From: Cucumis sativus
Taxonomy: Eukaryota; Streptophyta; Magnoliopsida; Cucurbitales; Cucurbitaceae
NCBI RefSeq assembly: GCF_000004075.3
Contig: NC_026660.2
Location: 23,811,498-23,875,497, forward strand
Direction: 5' to 3'
Length of the DNA stretch: 64,000 nucleotides
In this document: positions 22,912 to 35,670 of the stretch, piece by piece
Layout: every line of letters starts with the position of its first letter
Numbering within the stretch: position 1 is the first letter of the stretch
Position numbers and translations under genes: made by a program
The notes under the pieces: generated by a model
What the model saw: the letters and a program-made list of their open reading frames with translations, nothing else
Told to the model about the DNA's origin: nothing
The model's database searches: none

Positions 22912-24749
22912 ATGGTTTGCTACTTCACATACAATACTCAACCTTTACATTTTCCTCGTCATTTTCATTTCAGTAATTGATTCTGTATTCTTTTGTTGGT
23001 TAACAGCCGCAGGGAGATTACATTGAGCTTCACAGGAAGCGACATGGCTACCGCCATGATCACTTTGAGCGGAAACGCAAGAAGGAGGCTCGTGAAGTGC
23101 ACAAACGATCTGCTACGGCCCAGAAGGTTGATTTTGGTTCTTGCTGGAAAAATTTCCGTTTTTTTGTAATTTTCAGCTCTGTTGAGTTATTGCTGTTCCC
23201 TTTCTGATCGAACTTTGAATGTTGCAGGCCCTGGGTATCAAGGGTAAGATGTTCGCGAAGAAACGCTATGCGGAGAAGGCTCTGATGAAGAAAACGTGAG
23301 TATTTTTATTGGTTTCTATTGAAGTTCCTTCGGTGCCGCTGATTTTGTACTTCAGTAGTTATTTCAGGGTCTTATTTTATCCTCATGTTAATACTTTATT
23401 CTGAATTTGGTATTTTCTATAGTAGATTAGAGCTTTAATAGGCTCGATAATTGTTTATTGTTCAATTCTTTATCTTGCATCTGGTATTTGCTTTTGTTAT
23501 AGTGGAATTAGAGTTGTAGTAGAGTAGTTTCAAAAAATGAAGTGTCACACACTTGATTAGGGCGACTGGAAATCTAATTACATTATTGCATTTTCAACAA
23601 AATGAATCGAGAGTTAGATTGGTAATTGCTGTATGCTTGTTTCGATAGATTGGCAATGCACGAGGAGTCTTCAAGTAGACGCAAGGTTGATGATGATGTT
23701 CAAGAGGGTGCTCTTCCTGCATACCTATTGGATCGTGAAAATACAGCTCGGGCCAAAGTATGCACTATTGGAACATTCTTTTAATTTCAGCCATGTCGTT
23801 TTTTTAATTTCTATCTGGGTATCTGACTGTCTACTGTGAAATAGATTCTCAGCAACACCGTTAAGCAAAAGAGGAAAGAAAAGGCTGGAAAATGGGAAGT
23901 TCCCCTGCCCAAGGTAAGGCTTGCTTGTGGTTTTGTTTAAGCGTATCATTTTTTCATGTCTCACTCTATCAATGATGCGTAATTGGACTTGCATTCTTGT
24001 TTAGGTCAGACCCGTTGCCGAGGATGAAATGTTTAAAGTGATAAGAACTGGTAAAAGAAAAAGTAAGTATCCATATCCGTTAAGATTGTTTTTTTCTTCT
24101 GTATCTATTGTCAAGAATCTTCAGTTGTTGTCTATGAACTATGAAAGCTCACTCATTAATCCATGCCAATTTTACAGCAAAGCAGTGGAAGAGGATGGTC
24201 ACAAAAGCTACATTTGTGGGGGCAGGTTTTACAAGAAAACCTCCTAAGTACGAGCGGTTTATCCGCCCATCAGGTCTTCGATTTACAAAAGCTCATGTAA
24301 CACATCCTGAACTTAAATGCACTTTCAATCTTGAGATCATCGGGGTGAAGAAAAATCCGAATGGTCCAATGTATACCTCTCTTGGTGTCATAACTAAGGG
24401 AGCTATTATTGAGGTATACTCCTCATACGCTCAACCTCTTCACTGTGCATAAAGTCCTTCGATCAGTTCTGTTTCTGAGTTGTCACTTCTTTTCTTTTTT
24501 TCCTTTTAATTAGGTGAATGTCAGTGAACTAGGTTTGGTCACACCAGCTGGGAAAGTAGTATGGGGTAAAGATTTTTCATTCCTTATTTTATAGTTTTGG
24601 AAAGTTCAATCAATGAATCTTCATCAAGTTCCATTTGGGTTGAAGTTGATTGAAATTATTTTGTTTCTATGGCTTATTCAGGGAAGTATGCTCAAGTCAC
24701 CAATAACCCAGAGAACGACGGTTGTATAAATGCTGTTCTGCTTGTCTAA
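22912..24749 (+). CDS. NSA2: Ribosome biogenesis protein NSA2 homologue
   Basis: Nucleolar factor needed for maturation of the pre-60S ribosomal subunit (27S pre-rRNA processing). Nine coding exons: 22912-22914, 23007-23126, 23228-23295, 23649-23757, 23845-23913, 24005-24062, 24178-24413, 24514-24565, 24682-24749. They give 260 residues, the usual family length. The first coding exon is only the ATG; the intron interrupts directly after it, and exon 2 continues [16 protein letters not shown]. The basic N-terminal half ([16 protein letters not shown]) carries nuclear-localisation-like clusters. The C-terminal half ([32 protein letters not shown], ending INAVLLV) is the conserved NSA2/eS8-like fold. 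All splice sites are GT-AG. Identification is firm. Confidence 0.97.
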
Positions 24750-25900
24750 ACAAACCGATGATGGGAACGAGATTACTTGAAGCAGAGGTAGCATTATTTT
24801 TGAAGCTGTAGCCAGAACCCTTTTTTTTTTTTTTGAGTATATTAGTTTTCTTCGTGATATCTAACCAGAAATGTATTTTTATTCGAACATACCGGATTTT
24901 ATGTCTGCAGATCAATATATATACACATTTATATTTTGAGACTGTAGATTTGGAGGTTTTTTCTTCGTATTCAATTGCACATATGTTGAAGAATGGCGAT
25001 ATCAGTCTACAATAGGTTCCACGTTTGGAAATTGGTGATATGGTGCGTCTAGACGTTTGTTATTTGTTAATACGTTTTTAAGATTTATATTTGACTTGAA
25101 TCGGAGGCTTTTCGTTTTTAACACGTCACAGATTACAATGTTATAGCTTAAAAAAATGAATATAAAAACAATAATTTAACAGTGTCATTTGTTTAAAAAT
25201 TAATTTTTATTTTGACTTTTTATAACCGTACTTACGTTTGTCATTTTTTAATCCTAAGCATTATTATTACCTTTTATAAATTTACAATAGTTTAGCCTGA
25301 GCAATATGAACACAACAAATTCCTTATCCCCAAACCCGAAGTTCATATACAGTTTTTTTCCCAAATAAATGTAAAGAGAGTTTGTTCTGTAAAACAATAA
25401 ATTTGTAAGAGGACAGGAGAATCAACAATTTGATTAGAATATTCTTAATCGATTTGTTAAGAGATTAGTATGATTATTGTACGGAACTTCATCCCTTAAA
25501 TTCTATATTACACAAAATTCAATCCAATTACACAAAATTAAATGAAAAAAAATTATAATGATGAAGAATTAAATAGGATGATGCCAAGAGGAAAACTCAT
25601 CTCTTTAGTTATACTTGTTCGTATTCTTAGTATCACATTATCAGTTCAAGCAATTTTTTTTTTTATAAATATTAAAAAAAAGGAATTAGGTACAGTAGAG
25701 TGTAGAAGAAGAACGTGGAGTAATTGAAATAATTTATTTTTATACACAAATTTTTTGAAAATAATAATGAAGGAAAAGAATTATAATAAGAGGAAATTTG
25801 GTGTCCGCCAATACAATTTGGACAAAATCCCCAACCGTCGCCACCTCAGCCACAAACGAAGGCTCTCACAATCTGTTATCCATCCTTCGTTCTTCAGAAT
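24750..25900. other. NSA2 3' region and intergenic spacer before DGD1
   Basis: The first few hundred bases are probably the NSA2 3'UTR. The rest is AT-rich with short open stretches of poor composition. No RNA gene or mobile element is recognised. Confidence 0.55.
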
Positions 25901-26187
25901 ATTCCATAATGAAACCCTAAAACGATTCCCTATTTTCTCCTCCAATCACATTGCGCCACCTCATTCGCCCCTCTCCCCATCTCCCCCCTCTCCCATTTTC
26001 ATCTTCCGTCCAGGTGTGTCGTCCTTTCACACGCTTCCAGAAAGTTTCAGAAAAACCCCACCCAAAATCTCAACCCTCACTTCCCTACTCTCTTCCTTTT
26101 TCGTATTACTCAATTCTGGGTTGTCTTCGTTTTCCAGGAATTTCTTCTCCTAAGCTTGTTATTTCTTTTGAAGATTCTGAGTCTACA
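25870..26187 (+). promoter_or_regulatory. DGD1 leader region with minimal uORF and possible UTR intron
   Basis: Pyrimidine-rich leader. ATG-AAA-CCC-TAA at 25909-25920 is a three-codon upstream ORF that also contains a telo-box. A GT after CCAG at about 26014 and a TTTTCCAG at about 26139 could bound a 5'UTR intron. The transcript start is not known, so inclusion of the uORF in mRNA is an inference. Confidence 0.4.
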
Positions 26188-29100
26188 ATGGTGGTAACTG
26201 ATGCTTCTTCTTCCAACGCCTTTTCCTTTATTTCCAAAGGATGGAGGGAGGTTCGTGATTCAGCAGACGCGGATCTTCAGCTGATTAAAGATAGAGCTAA
26301 TTCTTTCAAGAATTTAGCCACGTCTTTCGACCGGGAAATTGAGAACTTTTTTAATTCCGCTTCTAGTTTCTCTGTTCCTGCAATTGGTTCCGGTTCTTCT
26401 CCTCCTGCTGAGATTGAGTTTGTGAAGAAATTGCAGCCGAAAATTTCCGAAATTCGTAGGGTCTATTCCTCGCCGGATTTTAGTAAAACTGTGTTGGAGA
26501 AATGGAAGCCCAGGACGAGGATTCGGATTGATTTGTCTGCTATTAAGAACGCGATTGTGTCTGAGGTGGAGGATGGGGATAGGGTTATTGATGGGGATGG
26601 GGTGAGGAAATGGAATAGAGTGAGGTTTAGGGAGTTTTGGGGAGAGTCGAGAGGAGAGAATGAGAGCGAGGATGTGCACGTTAATAGGGACTGGGAGCCT
26701 ATTCAAGCGTTGAAAACGAGATTGAGGGAGTTCGAGAAGCGGAGTTCATCGGCTGAGATGTTTGAGGGCTTTAAGAATGGAGACTTCGTGGAGAAAGTGA
26801 AGTCGAGCTTGGTGTGTTCTTGTTCTTTAATCTTATTTAGCTTGTCCTTTCATCTCTTGTCGTCTTCTCTTTCTTTAATTAATGTTGTATAATTGCCAGT
26901 CTCAATTGATTCAAGAACTTCTACACTGCTGATATAATAAACAACTCACACGTTCCATTTCATGAATAATAGTGGAAGGGGAAAGGGTCTCCTTGCTATA
27001 ATTATATAGATATCCGTCGTTTATTATGTTTTTGAGTTCATTATAAGGATACCGGTCTTTGTTTATTTTGACTTATGAGTTCATTATAAGGGCCGGATTT
27101 AAAAGGTTATTTTAGCTATAAAAATGTCTGAGTTCATAATTTTCTGGGTATTGTTTGGGACCCTAAGACTGTTACTAGCCATTGTTAGTTGTTAACTTGA
27201 TTATACTTGTGACAAAACGGTTAAGCTGTGAAGAAAGTAGTTTTGAGATCGCGAGTTCAAATAATGATCATCTATCTTACAAGGATATTATGTAAATATC
27301 CAACCTTTACTTGATGACGACTTTAGGATTATTTGATTGTCCAATGAGGCTAGTCAAATGTCACATTAGTTTTCCTGGATACTCATGATTGAAAGAATAG
27401 GCGTTGATCTACGCCATTGTGAAGTCAAATAATGAATAGTTGAAAGGTGGATTATATTCTTTGATAGGAAAGGCAAGTAGTCTCTATTGTGTTCTGGATA
27501 CTGGATAGTAACTGCTTTGTTATTTTATTCCCATCTTAGACAATTGTTCATGTATTGTGTGTCTGCATGAAAAACACAGCATATATATGTTTGGGTGTGT
27601 GTATACAGTTCTTGAAGCATGTGTATGAGACCAGGTTGGTTGCTGGGGGTAGTGGTTCCTGCTCAATAAGTTATTGGTGTTGTTAGTTTATCTTTGCTGC
27701 CGACTTTTCCAAGACTTCACAGTATTTTGATTCAGCATACTATTTCTTGCTTTTTGGATGGTATAAATAGTTTATTAGAGTAATGTTACTATTGGAGACT
27801 TGCTCTACCTTTCACTTGTTATAATGATGATTAAGAAGAAATGAGTCATTTTTGTTCCTTCCATAACGATTTGTTTGTAACTTTTGTTTGCAGAGATCAA
27901 TTTGCAAGGACCCTGAAGACTCAAAGGTTTGCCTCATCTTTGATTTTAAAATATTTAGTCACTGGATCAATCCAATTTTCATAGACGTACGAGCATGCTA
28001 GCTTAGCTGAAAGGTTGGTAGGTATAGGTAGTCTGCTGTGTGTTTTCGTTAGCGTATTGCCTTCTCCTTTTTCTTTACAGTTACATTGTTCTTCTTTCTT
28101 TTCTGGAGTATAATTAACCTAATAGTGAATTCATCATTTTTGTGCATATAGGAGGTGCCGCCACTGGATGTACCAGAGCTATTAGCATCTTTAGTTAGAC
28201 AATCTGGATCGTTCCTTGATCAAATTGGCATTAGAACAGGTACAAACTTTTACACTTGTTGTACTTATCTAGAACGGCAACCTTTAAGATGTCCTGATGC
28301 ACTCTGCTACTTTGTTTATTTGCTAATGAGGGTGGAGGGGGTGAACTCCTCCTAAGACTTCTAACATGCTGTCCATACTATTTTCTTGACTGGTGCTTGG
28401 TAGCGAGAAACCTAAATTTGGAGGAAGTATGGATGCTTATGACAGAAACAAGGATAGAGTTTACAGCAAAAGAAATTCACTCCTTAATCTTGAATTCCAT
28501 GCACATTCTTTAGGTTCTATATTTAAAATACTCACTTAAAGAGTTTAATGCAGCTTTGAATTTGAAGATTGATCATTTAACTATTTCTGCAATGGAGAAG
28601 TTTTAGCAAAATGGAGTGTTTATGATAATGCTGGGAAAGCGCAGTCTGCATGGGATGTTTCGTCCTACACATATTTGGATTATCATTGACATTTCACGTT
28701 GGGCAATTTGTTTTAAATATTGGCATTTTGAAACCCAATCAAGTTTTATGGCCACATTGCACTGTTTCGTGCTAGTGAATGAGACATGCTAATTTATTTT
28801 GGAATAATTTATGAGTGTTTGGGTTAGTTTCCATCACCTTAATAATTTTCAAGGCAGGTTATAGGATATTAAATCCTAGGTAGGTGACCACCATGACTTA
28901 AACCTATTTAGTCGTTTATTTTTTACATGGCGCCTACCGGCGAGGTGTTTGAAACATATGGATTGAGGGGTTAATCTACATGATTTTATTTTCCTGTCAA
29001 ATGTTGGTAGCATTTCCTGTCAGAAAATGAAACATTGGTAACGGTAGTAGTATATGTGTTTTTCATTTCCATATAATCATCAAATGGTTCAGAATCAATA

Positions 29101-31421
29101 TAGGATTATTGTGATTCCTTGTTCAGTGTGCTATATGTTTAAGTTCCCTCCTCTTCCCCACGTTCTCTCTCTTTCACACTGCTTTAATTCTACATAACCT
29201 GTTGATCGTATTCTTGCAGATGTTTGTGATAAGATAGTGGAGAACTTGTGCAGCAAACGCAAGAATCAATTACTATGGGGCTCCTCTACCGGAGAAACCT
29301 CTGTTATAGAAAATGATAACATAAATGATGAATTGGATGCAAGGATAGCCAGTGTCCTGGAAAGTACTGGTCATTGTTACGATGGTGGATTTTGGACTAG
29401 TCAGGGAAAGCACATACCATCAGATGGGAAAAGGCATGTTGCAATTGTCACGACAGCTAGCCTTCCATGGATGACAGGAACAGCTGTAAACCCCTTGTTT
29501 AGGGCTGCATATTTAGCACAATCTGCAAAACAGAGTGTAACATTATTAGTTCCTTGGCTTTCCATGTCAGATCAGGAGTTAGTTTATCCTAACCATCTCA
29601 CCTTTAGTTCTCCAGAAGAGCAAGAGACTTACATTCGTAAATGGCTTGAGGAAAGAATTGGCTTTAAGCCCGATTTTAAAATTTCATTCTATCCAGGAAA
29701 GGTGAGTGGTCTTGTGAATTGTTAAAAGCATTGTTCTCCCATGGATTGATTTTAGAGCGAGTCACTGATTTATGGCCATTATTTTATAGTTCTCTAAAGA
29801 AAGGCGGAGTATCATACCTGCTGGAGATACTTCTCAGTTTATTCCTTCCAAGGACGCTGACATAGCAATCTTGGAAGAACCAGAACACCTTAATTGGTAC
29901 CATCACGGCAGGCGTTGGACTGATAAATTTAATCATGTTGTTGGTGTGGTACATACAAATTACCTGGAATACATTAAGCGGGAGAAAAATGGCGCTTTGC
30001 AAGCATTCCTTGTGAAACACATAAACAACTGGGTCATCCGGGCGTACTGCCACAAGGTATTAATCTATTAGGGCAGATCTTGATGGATGATCATTTTTGT
30101 TCCTTCTTTATCTCTATAACATCAGTTTTTTTTCCTATAATTTAGACTTTTCTCGTTTTCTATAGAAGGATATCCTCTAAGATGTTCCTTCATGATTGGC
30201 TCGCTCTTACGTCCTTGTGGATTCTCAGAGTTTAATCTAACACGACCATTTGTTATTTTTGTCTTTCCAGGTTCTTCGACTTTCTGCTGCCACTCAAGAT
30301 CTTCCTAAGTCCGTTATTTGCAATGTCCACGGTGTAAATCCAAAATTCTTAAAAATTGGAGAAAAGGTTGATGAGGATAGGAAACTTGGGAATATAGCTT
30401 TTTCAAAAGGGGCATATTTCTTAGGGAAAATGGTCTGGGCAAAAGGATATAGAGAACTAATAGATTTGCTGGCTGAGCACAAGCATGACCTTGATGGGTT
30501 CAATTTGGATGTGTTTGGAAATGGAGAGGACGCCCATGAGGTTCAGAGTGCAGCTAAGAAGTTAGAGTTGAATGTGAACTTTTTGAGAGGGAGGGACCAT
30601 GCAGATGATTCACTTCATGGGTAAGACAAGGCCTCTCTCAAACCATCTTTTTCAATTTTTATACATCAATTGTGGAAAGTAGTTTTACTACAGCGTGTTA
30701 CTTTTAGTGATTCTTAAGTGTATGTGGAGGAAACTTCATAGAATCTCATCTATTTGATGCCTCCCCGAGAATCCACACTGTAAAGGCACAGATAAAAACA
30801 TATTTCATTGAAAAAGTGATCTTTCATCAAACCTTGCAATTGAATTTCTTTCCATTTCATCCACTGAAAGTATTTCTATTTTCTCCTTGAAGGTACAAGG
30901 TTTTTATAAACCCAAGTGTTAGCGATGTGCTCTGTACAGCTACAGCTGAGGCTCTTGCCATGGGGAAGTTTGTAGTGTGTGCAGATCATCCATCCAATGA
31001 CTTCTTCAGGTCTTTCCCCAACTGTTTGACTTACAAATCATCCGAAGATTTTGTTGCTAAAGTGAAAGAGGCATTGGAAAACGAACCTCGGCCTCTTACT
31101 CCTGAGGAAAGATACAACCTCTCATGGGAGGCTGCTACTCAGAGATTTTTGGAGTATTCTGATCTCAACAAAGTCTTGAACAGTGATAAAGAACTAGAAT
31201 CAAACACCAATAGGAAGGTTATCAGGAAGTCGATTTCAACACCTAGTCTGACAGAAGTTGTTGATGGCGGTCTTGCATTTGCTCATTATTGTCTTACCGG
31301 TAACGAACTCCTCAGACTTTGCACCGGAGCAATCCCAGGGACCCGTGACTACGACGGACAGCATTGTAAGGACTTACATCTCCTGCCTCCTCAGGTTGAA
31401 AATCCAATCTATACATGGTAA
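26188..31421 (+). CDS. DGD1: Digalactosyldiacylglycerol synthase 1, chloroplastic
   Basis: Transfers galactose from UDP-galactose to monogalactosyldiacylglycerol at the chloroplast outer envelope, making the thylakoid lipid DGDG. Seven coding exons: 26188-26811, 27894-27926, 28152-28239, 29220-29701, 29790-30056, 30271-30620, 30893-31421. They give 790 residues (Arabidopsis about 808). The N-terminal extension ([31 protein letters not shown]) is the plant DGD1-specific region. The GT-B glycosyltransferase domain starts near residue 320 ([20 protein letters not shown]). [12 protein letters not shown] and [16 protein letters not shown] follow, and the donor-binding loop [19 protein letters not shown] lies near residue 635. 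The protein ends NPIYTW. The start is the first in-frame ATG; an open extension upstream has only non-ATG starts. Exon 2 is 33 bases. No defect is seen. Confidence 0.97.
27190..27335 (+). mobile_element. tRNA-derived SINE remnant in DGD1 intron 1
   Basis: A box-A-like GGTTAAGCTGTGAAG is followed by a box-B-like GATCGCGAGTTCAAATAATG. After it comes a tail region, ATGATCATCTATCTTACAAGGATATTA, comparable with the SINE in intron 3 of the same gene. It is old and diverged; no clear target duplication. Confidence 0.45.
28850..28950 (-). mobile_element. SINE remnant in DGD1 intron 3
   Basis: The minus strand reads GGTTTAAGTCATGGTGGTCA then CCTACCTAGGATTTAATATCCT. This is the box B and body pattern of a widespread plant SINE (Au-like, from memory). 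It is a 3' fragment in the opposite orientation to the copy in intron 1. Confidence 0.55.
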
Positions 31422-33829
31422 AAGCAGATAGACAACAAACTTTTATCTGCAAAACTGTCTGTGAGGTAGAAAAAAGTGTTGAAAACATGTTCTTCCTTGG
31501 ATGCATAAATTACCAATCCAAAACAAGTTTAGATAGGTAGATGCATATTCAAGGATCATTATTTTCTCTCATATAGGTTTTGTATGCCTTGTAGAATAGA
31601 ATTAGAATAGTGAATATGTGTCTAGGATCTGCTGGTTATGGTGTAAGCTGTTGGGCAGTGGAGATTTACTTTGTAGTTAAATGGAAGTATAAGTTTGTAA
31701 CATAGAAATGACATTATTTAAGTAGTCTTGATTGTTGAATAAGTTTGAATAGTGTATTTGTGTGGTTCATGTTACAATATACATAGTTTATAGTTACATT
31801 CCCACACTATATTCCAAGGAGAGCTTTATACATCTAATTGGATGTGTTCCTATGGTGAGCAGTATAAATAAATTAAACTTGACCTTGTATAGCTTTCATC
31901 TCGCTTCGATGACGAGAGCCTGATTGAAAGGGTCTCAATCACGTCTCAAGTCTTAAACATGCCAAGTTTCCTAATGTAACAAAATCAACATATTTTTCAA
32001 ATTATTAAGAGGATGAAAATATCTCGATATCTCTCTCTTAGTTTATTGTTTTTCTCCTAAAAATAAAGTAGTCTAAGTAACAACATGAGACCTAAATAGC
32101 AAAACTAAAATTGAATTTGTACTTGTATAAATTTTTTTATATAAATATCTATTATTATATATGATGATATTTTCAAATATAACAAAACTTTTAAATTTGA
32201 TCGACATAAATCATATGAAATTTTGATAAGTGAGAAAGAAAAAAAATTACAAAAAGAATGTTAGGAGTTGACGACAATATCACCAAACTCTACTTTGAAG
32301 TTCAAACTTATACCAATAAGTTTGGCCATTAATTATTTAATTAAAAGTGCTTCCATTTTTCTTCTTTTTTAAAATAATCACTTTCGACCAAACCTTTTAG
32401 ATTTTGAAAAGGCATCCTTTTGATAAGCTTTGAAAAAGTTTAATCTTTGTAGGAACTGATAAGGTATTAATTAAATAACTAATTAATTAGATATTAATTT
32501 AAACAATTCTAAGAAGAAAAAAAAGTGTAAGAAAGAAGAATATTTTTCTAATAATTCAATGTATTTGCAAAATCCTTCACTCTATTTACACATGTGAAAT
32601 TACACATTATATTCAGCCATGTTTATCCAAATTCCTTAATAATGCTTGCTGACCTAGCTATTTTACTTAAACAAAATTAATTAAAGTGATTCCAATTAAT
32701 TAAACAGATTCTCCAAATGTTTATAACAATGGAAGCCATATATGAAATTAATTATAGAGATCATAGTTCATATGTTGTATTTATAATGCTCATGATAATG
32801 TAATAATTTTTATATTCACATGCACTAAAGTTTCGTACATACATCAATAATTTATAATGTTGTAAATGTGTAAGTGAAATATCTTTTTGGGTTTTTCTTC
32901 TTCTTCTTTTTAATTAATTAATGGTTGATGCTTTCACTTTTCAATTATCTTGGTCACTATGACCTAATTGTTAAAATTATATTTATTTTACTTATTTATT
33001 GAAGATAAGATATTAAAGGACAATTATATTACAATATTGTTTATTTATTTTTCATGTTAAGTAATCCAAAATGTGGGCAACTAAGTGGATAGTAGTGGAA
33101 TAATTGAAATCCCTTACTAATTTCATAGATTATATATATAAATGTTAAGGATGTGAACAAATCTAAATTCGTGGGTACGTAAAGTACTTCGACACCACTT
33201 ATTAGACTCGTATCTTTTAAACTTAAAAAGAAATGTTTTGATAATAGTTTAAGACGTATTTAAATTGATTTTATAAATACGTATTCTTAAAAGTTAATCT
33301 ACATACTTTTAAAATAAAAAATGTTCAAGAATTAAAGGTCTATAAATTAATCCAAATATCTTCCTCTTTTAAATTTAGAAGATAAAGTAGTAGAAAGATG
33401 CTTATTTGTTTATATTAACCAAATGGAGTTATAGAAAAAAGAAGTAACCAATGCATTCTTTTTTCTTATACGTGAAGCTATATCAAAATACATGTATATA
33501 ACCACTATCATTATATTATATTTCTTAGATATCATTAATATATAATATATCTAAATACAACATTCAATGTTTGCATCTGTATACATTTGTATCACTCTTA
33601 CCTATTGTGATAATTTTTAAGAATTTTTTTTTTAATGTCATTTTGAAAAATCTTCCAACCGTACAAATAGCTTTTAAAAAATTAAATTCATGAAAATAAG
33701 TGAGTTTGGAGAAACAATTAATTAACTTTTTAGAAAAATAATTTTAGACTTGTTAGCAGTTAAATCTTCTTAATTTTTATAATACTTAAACTTGATAAAT
33801 TGTTGTGTATAGTTCGTTACCACATTTTC

Positions 33830-34200
33830 ACTATGGTTGTAGCAGGCTACCATTGCCTTTTGCTAGTCACTCCAGTGACTACGATCGACAACCATCTTTG
33901 GAACCTCTAGTGGTGATCAATTGATCCGACTATCACTATTACCAATTTTGAAGACTATCACCAACGACAAACTTGAGTGGGCACTTTAGATGACCTCTCA
34001 CGACTACTTCTAATGACCAACTTTAACAACCACTTCAACAATAAACTTGGTGGTTAACTCCATTAACACTGTTTCAGTCTTCAACAAAAACCAACTCCAG
34101 AAACAACTACATCTCACGACTGCTAGCTCCAACAATCAACTCTATTGATCAACCACATTGATTATCTTACATGGACAACTTCTAATGACTAATGACTAAA
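33830..34200. repeat. Degenerate short tandem repeat, CTCCAACAACCAACT-like
   Basis: Many imperfect copies of a roughly 15-20 base unit built on ACTCCAACAACCAACT/GACCAACTTTAAC recur across about 370 bases: TGACCAACTTTAACAACC, ACCAACTCCAGAAACAAC, AGCTCCAACAATCAACTC. Base composition stands out from the AT-rich surroundings. It is probably the interior of an old repeat element; the family is not identified. Confidence 0.6.
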
Positions 34201-35224
34201 TATATCAATCATATGCTAAAAAAAAGTAAAAACAAAAGATATTTATTAATAGAAACATAATAAAAATGAACATGTATATAAAAATAATCAGAAACTATAA
34301 CCAAACATTTAATGGAAACGACTTTAGAATATTTTTTTTTTGATTGTAACTCCAATCAAACTCTTAATAAATTTTGTTTATAAATAGTTGTAGTAGTGCT
34401 AATTTCTCATGTGAATCTATCTAATCAAATACAAGAGTTTGTGCGAGTGATTTTATAAAACTAATTAATCAAATCACTTTTATCCCATTTAAAACCACTT
34501 TATTGAAAACATGTTTTTATTTATACGAAATCAATTTAAATGGTAGGAAAATGATGAATTTGAATTATTCACATATGTTTCCAAGCAAAAATTCTAAATG
34601 GAAAAAAACAATTTAAACCATAATTTAAAATTTACTCGTAGTTAAAGACAACATTTAAATTAGTTGAGTGACTCTTAGCTTTGTCATAGAGTTTAGGCAG
34701 AGTTGTACTTTAGGAGTGGAATCATATTTTTCAGCTTTGTAATTGAAAGTGGAGAAACAGTGCAGTGTGTGTTTACACAACAGATCCCTTTAATTAGTGC
34801 AATGCAAAAAGATGAACCACTACTTTTAATTACTTAACCAACATCATTTGTCTCTCTCTAACTATACTAATTAAATTCTATTTCTAATAAAAATATTACC
34901 TACTGTGAAGATAGAATGAATATGGTATTGAAAAGCAACAAATAAAAAGAAATTGCTTAATTAATTAGTTAACAAATGAAAAATAATGACATTAATAAAT
35001 AAAAAAAGTTTACTTAGTTAGAGACAAAGGCATTTGGGTGCATGGTCAAACCCCACACTCAATGCTTCCCAGCTGTTTGCTTTTTAATTTGCAGAATTAA
35101 ACCTAATTAATTATGTTGTGATATCAGCCTTTGCTATTTTAAACCCTAAATCTCAAAAAAGTAATTAATCAACACAACATTTTGGAATCCCCTAATCACC
35201 AAAAGCACCCCACCTTCACATCTG

Positions 35225-35345
35225 CTATATATACATACATACATATATATATATATATACACACACATATAGATATAGATACATACACATACACATACAT
35301 AAATAGACATACATATAGATATAGATACATACACACATATATAAT
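35225..35345. repeat. TA/CATA/GATA microsatellite
   Basis: Runs of TACATACATA, (AT)n, ACACACAC, AGATATAGATA and CATACACATA. It lies some 330-440 bases before the ALMT start. Confidence 0.9.
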
Positions 35346-35532
35346 TTTTTAATTTCTTTTTACATCATATTTACCATAATTTAGGTTTTTCTTTAACACC
35401 CCTTTCCATTTTTTGTTTTTAAATTACCAAGATCTATTTCCACCATGAAAAAAAAAATGCATGACATCAAATCACATGCTTCCAATTGAAAAACAGAAAC
35501 AATATTCCTTTTGCACGAGAAAACATTCCCTT

Positions 35533-35670
35533 TATAAATATGCATGCAAATAACTTGACTTACTCACTCATTGTAATATTCACTCCTTCAGTTCCACATA
35601 TCATTAATTGGTTTTTCACTTTTATTCTCTCTATAGCCTTAAGCTTAAGCTTCTTCTTCTTATTATTCAA
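35533..35670 (+). promoter_or_regulatory. ALMT core promoter and leader
   Basis: TATAAATA at 35533-35540, 131 bases before the ATG at 35671, would place transcription start near 35565. An ATG at 35540 overlaps the TATA box, so it is unlikely to be in the mRNA. The leader is CT-rich near the start codon. Confidence 0.6.

Larger units (their letters stand above)
31422..35532. other. Intergenic between DGD1 and the ALMT gene
   Basis: The first 300-400 bases are likely DGD1 3'UTR. The rest is AT-rich with no coding frame of quality. A GC-richer internally repetitive patch at 33830-34200 and a microsatellite at 35225-35345 are described separately. Nothing else is recognised. Confidence 0.6.

Noticed and set aside
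25951-26187. In-frame N-terminal extension of DGD1
   Set aside because: It opens only from a non-ATG codon and has no resemblance to the DGD1 N-terminus; the ATG at 26188 fits the family.
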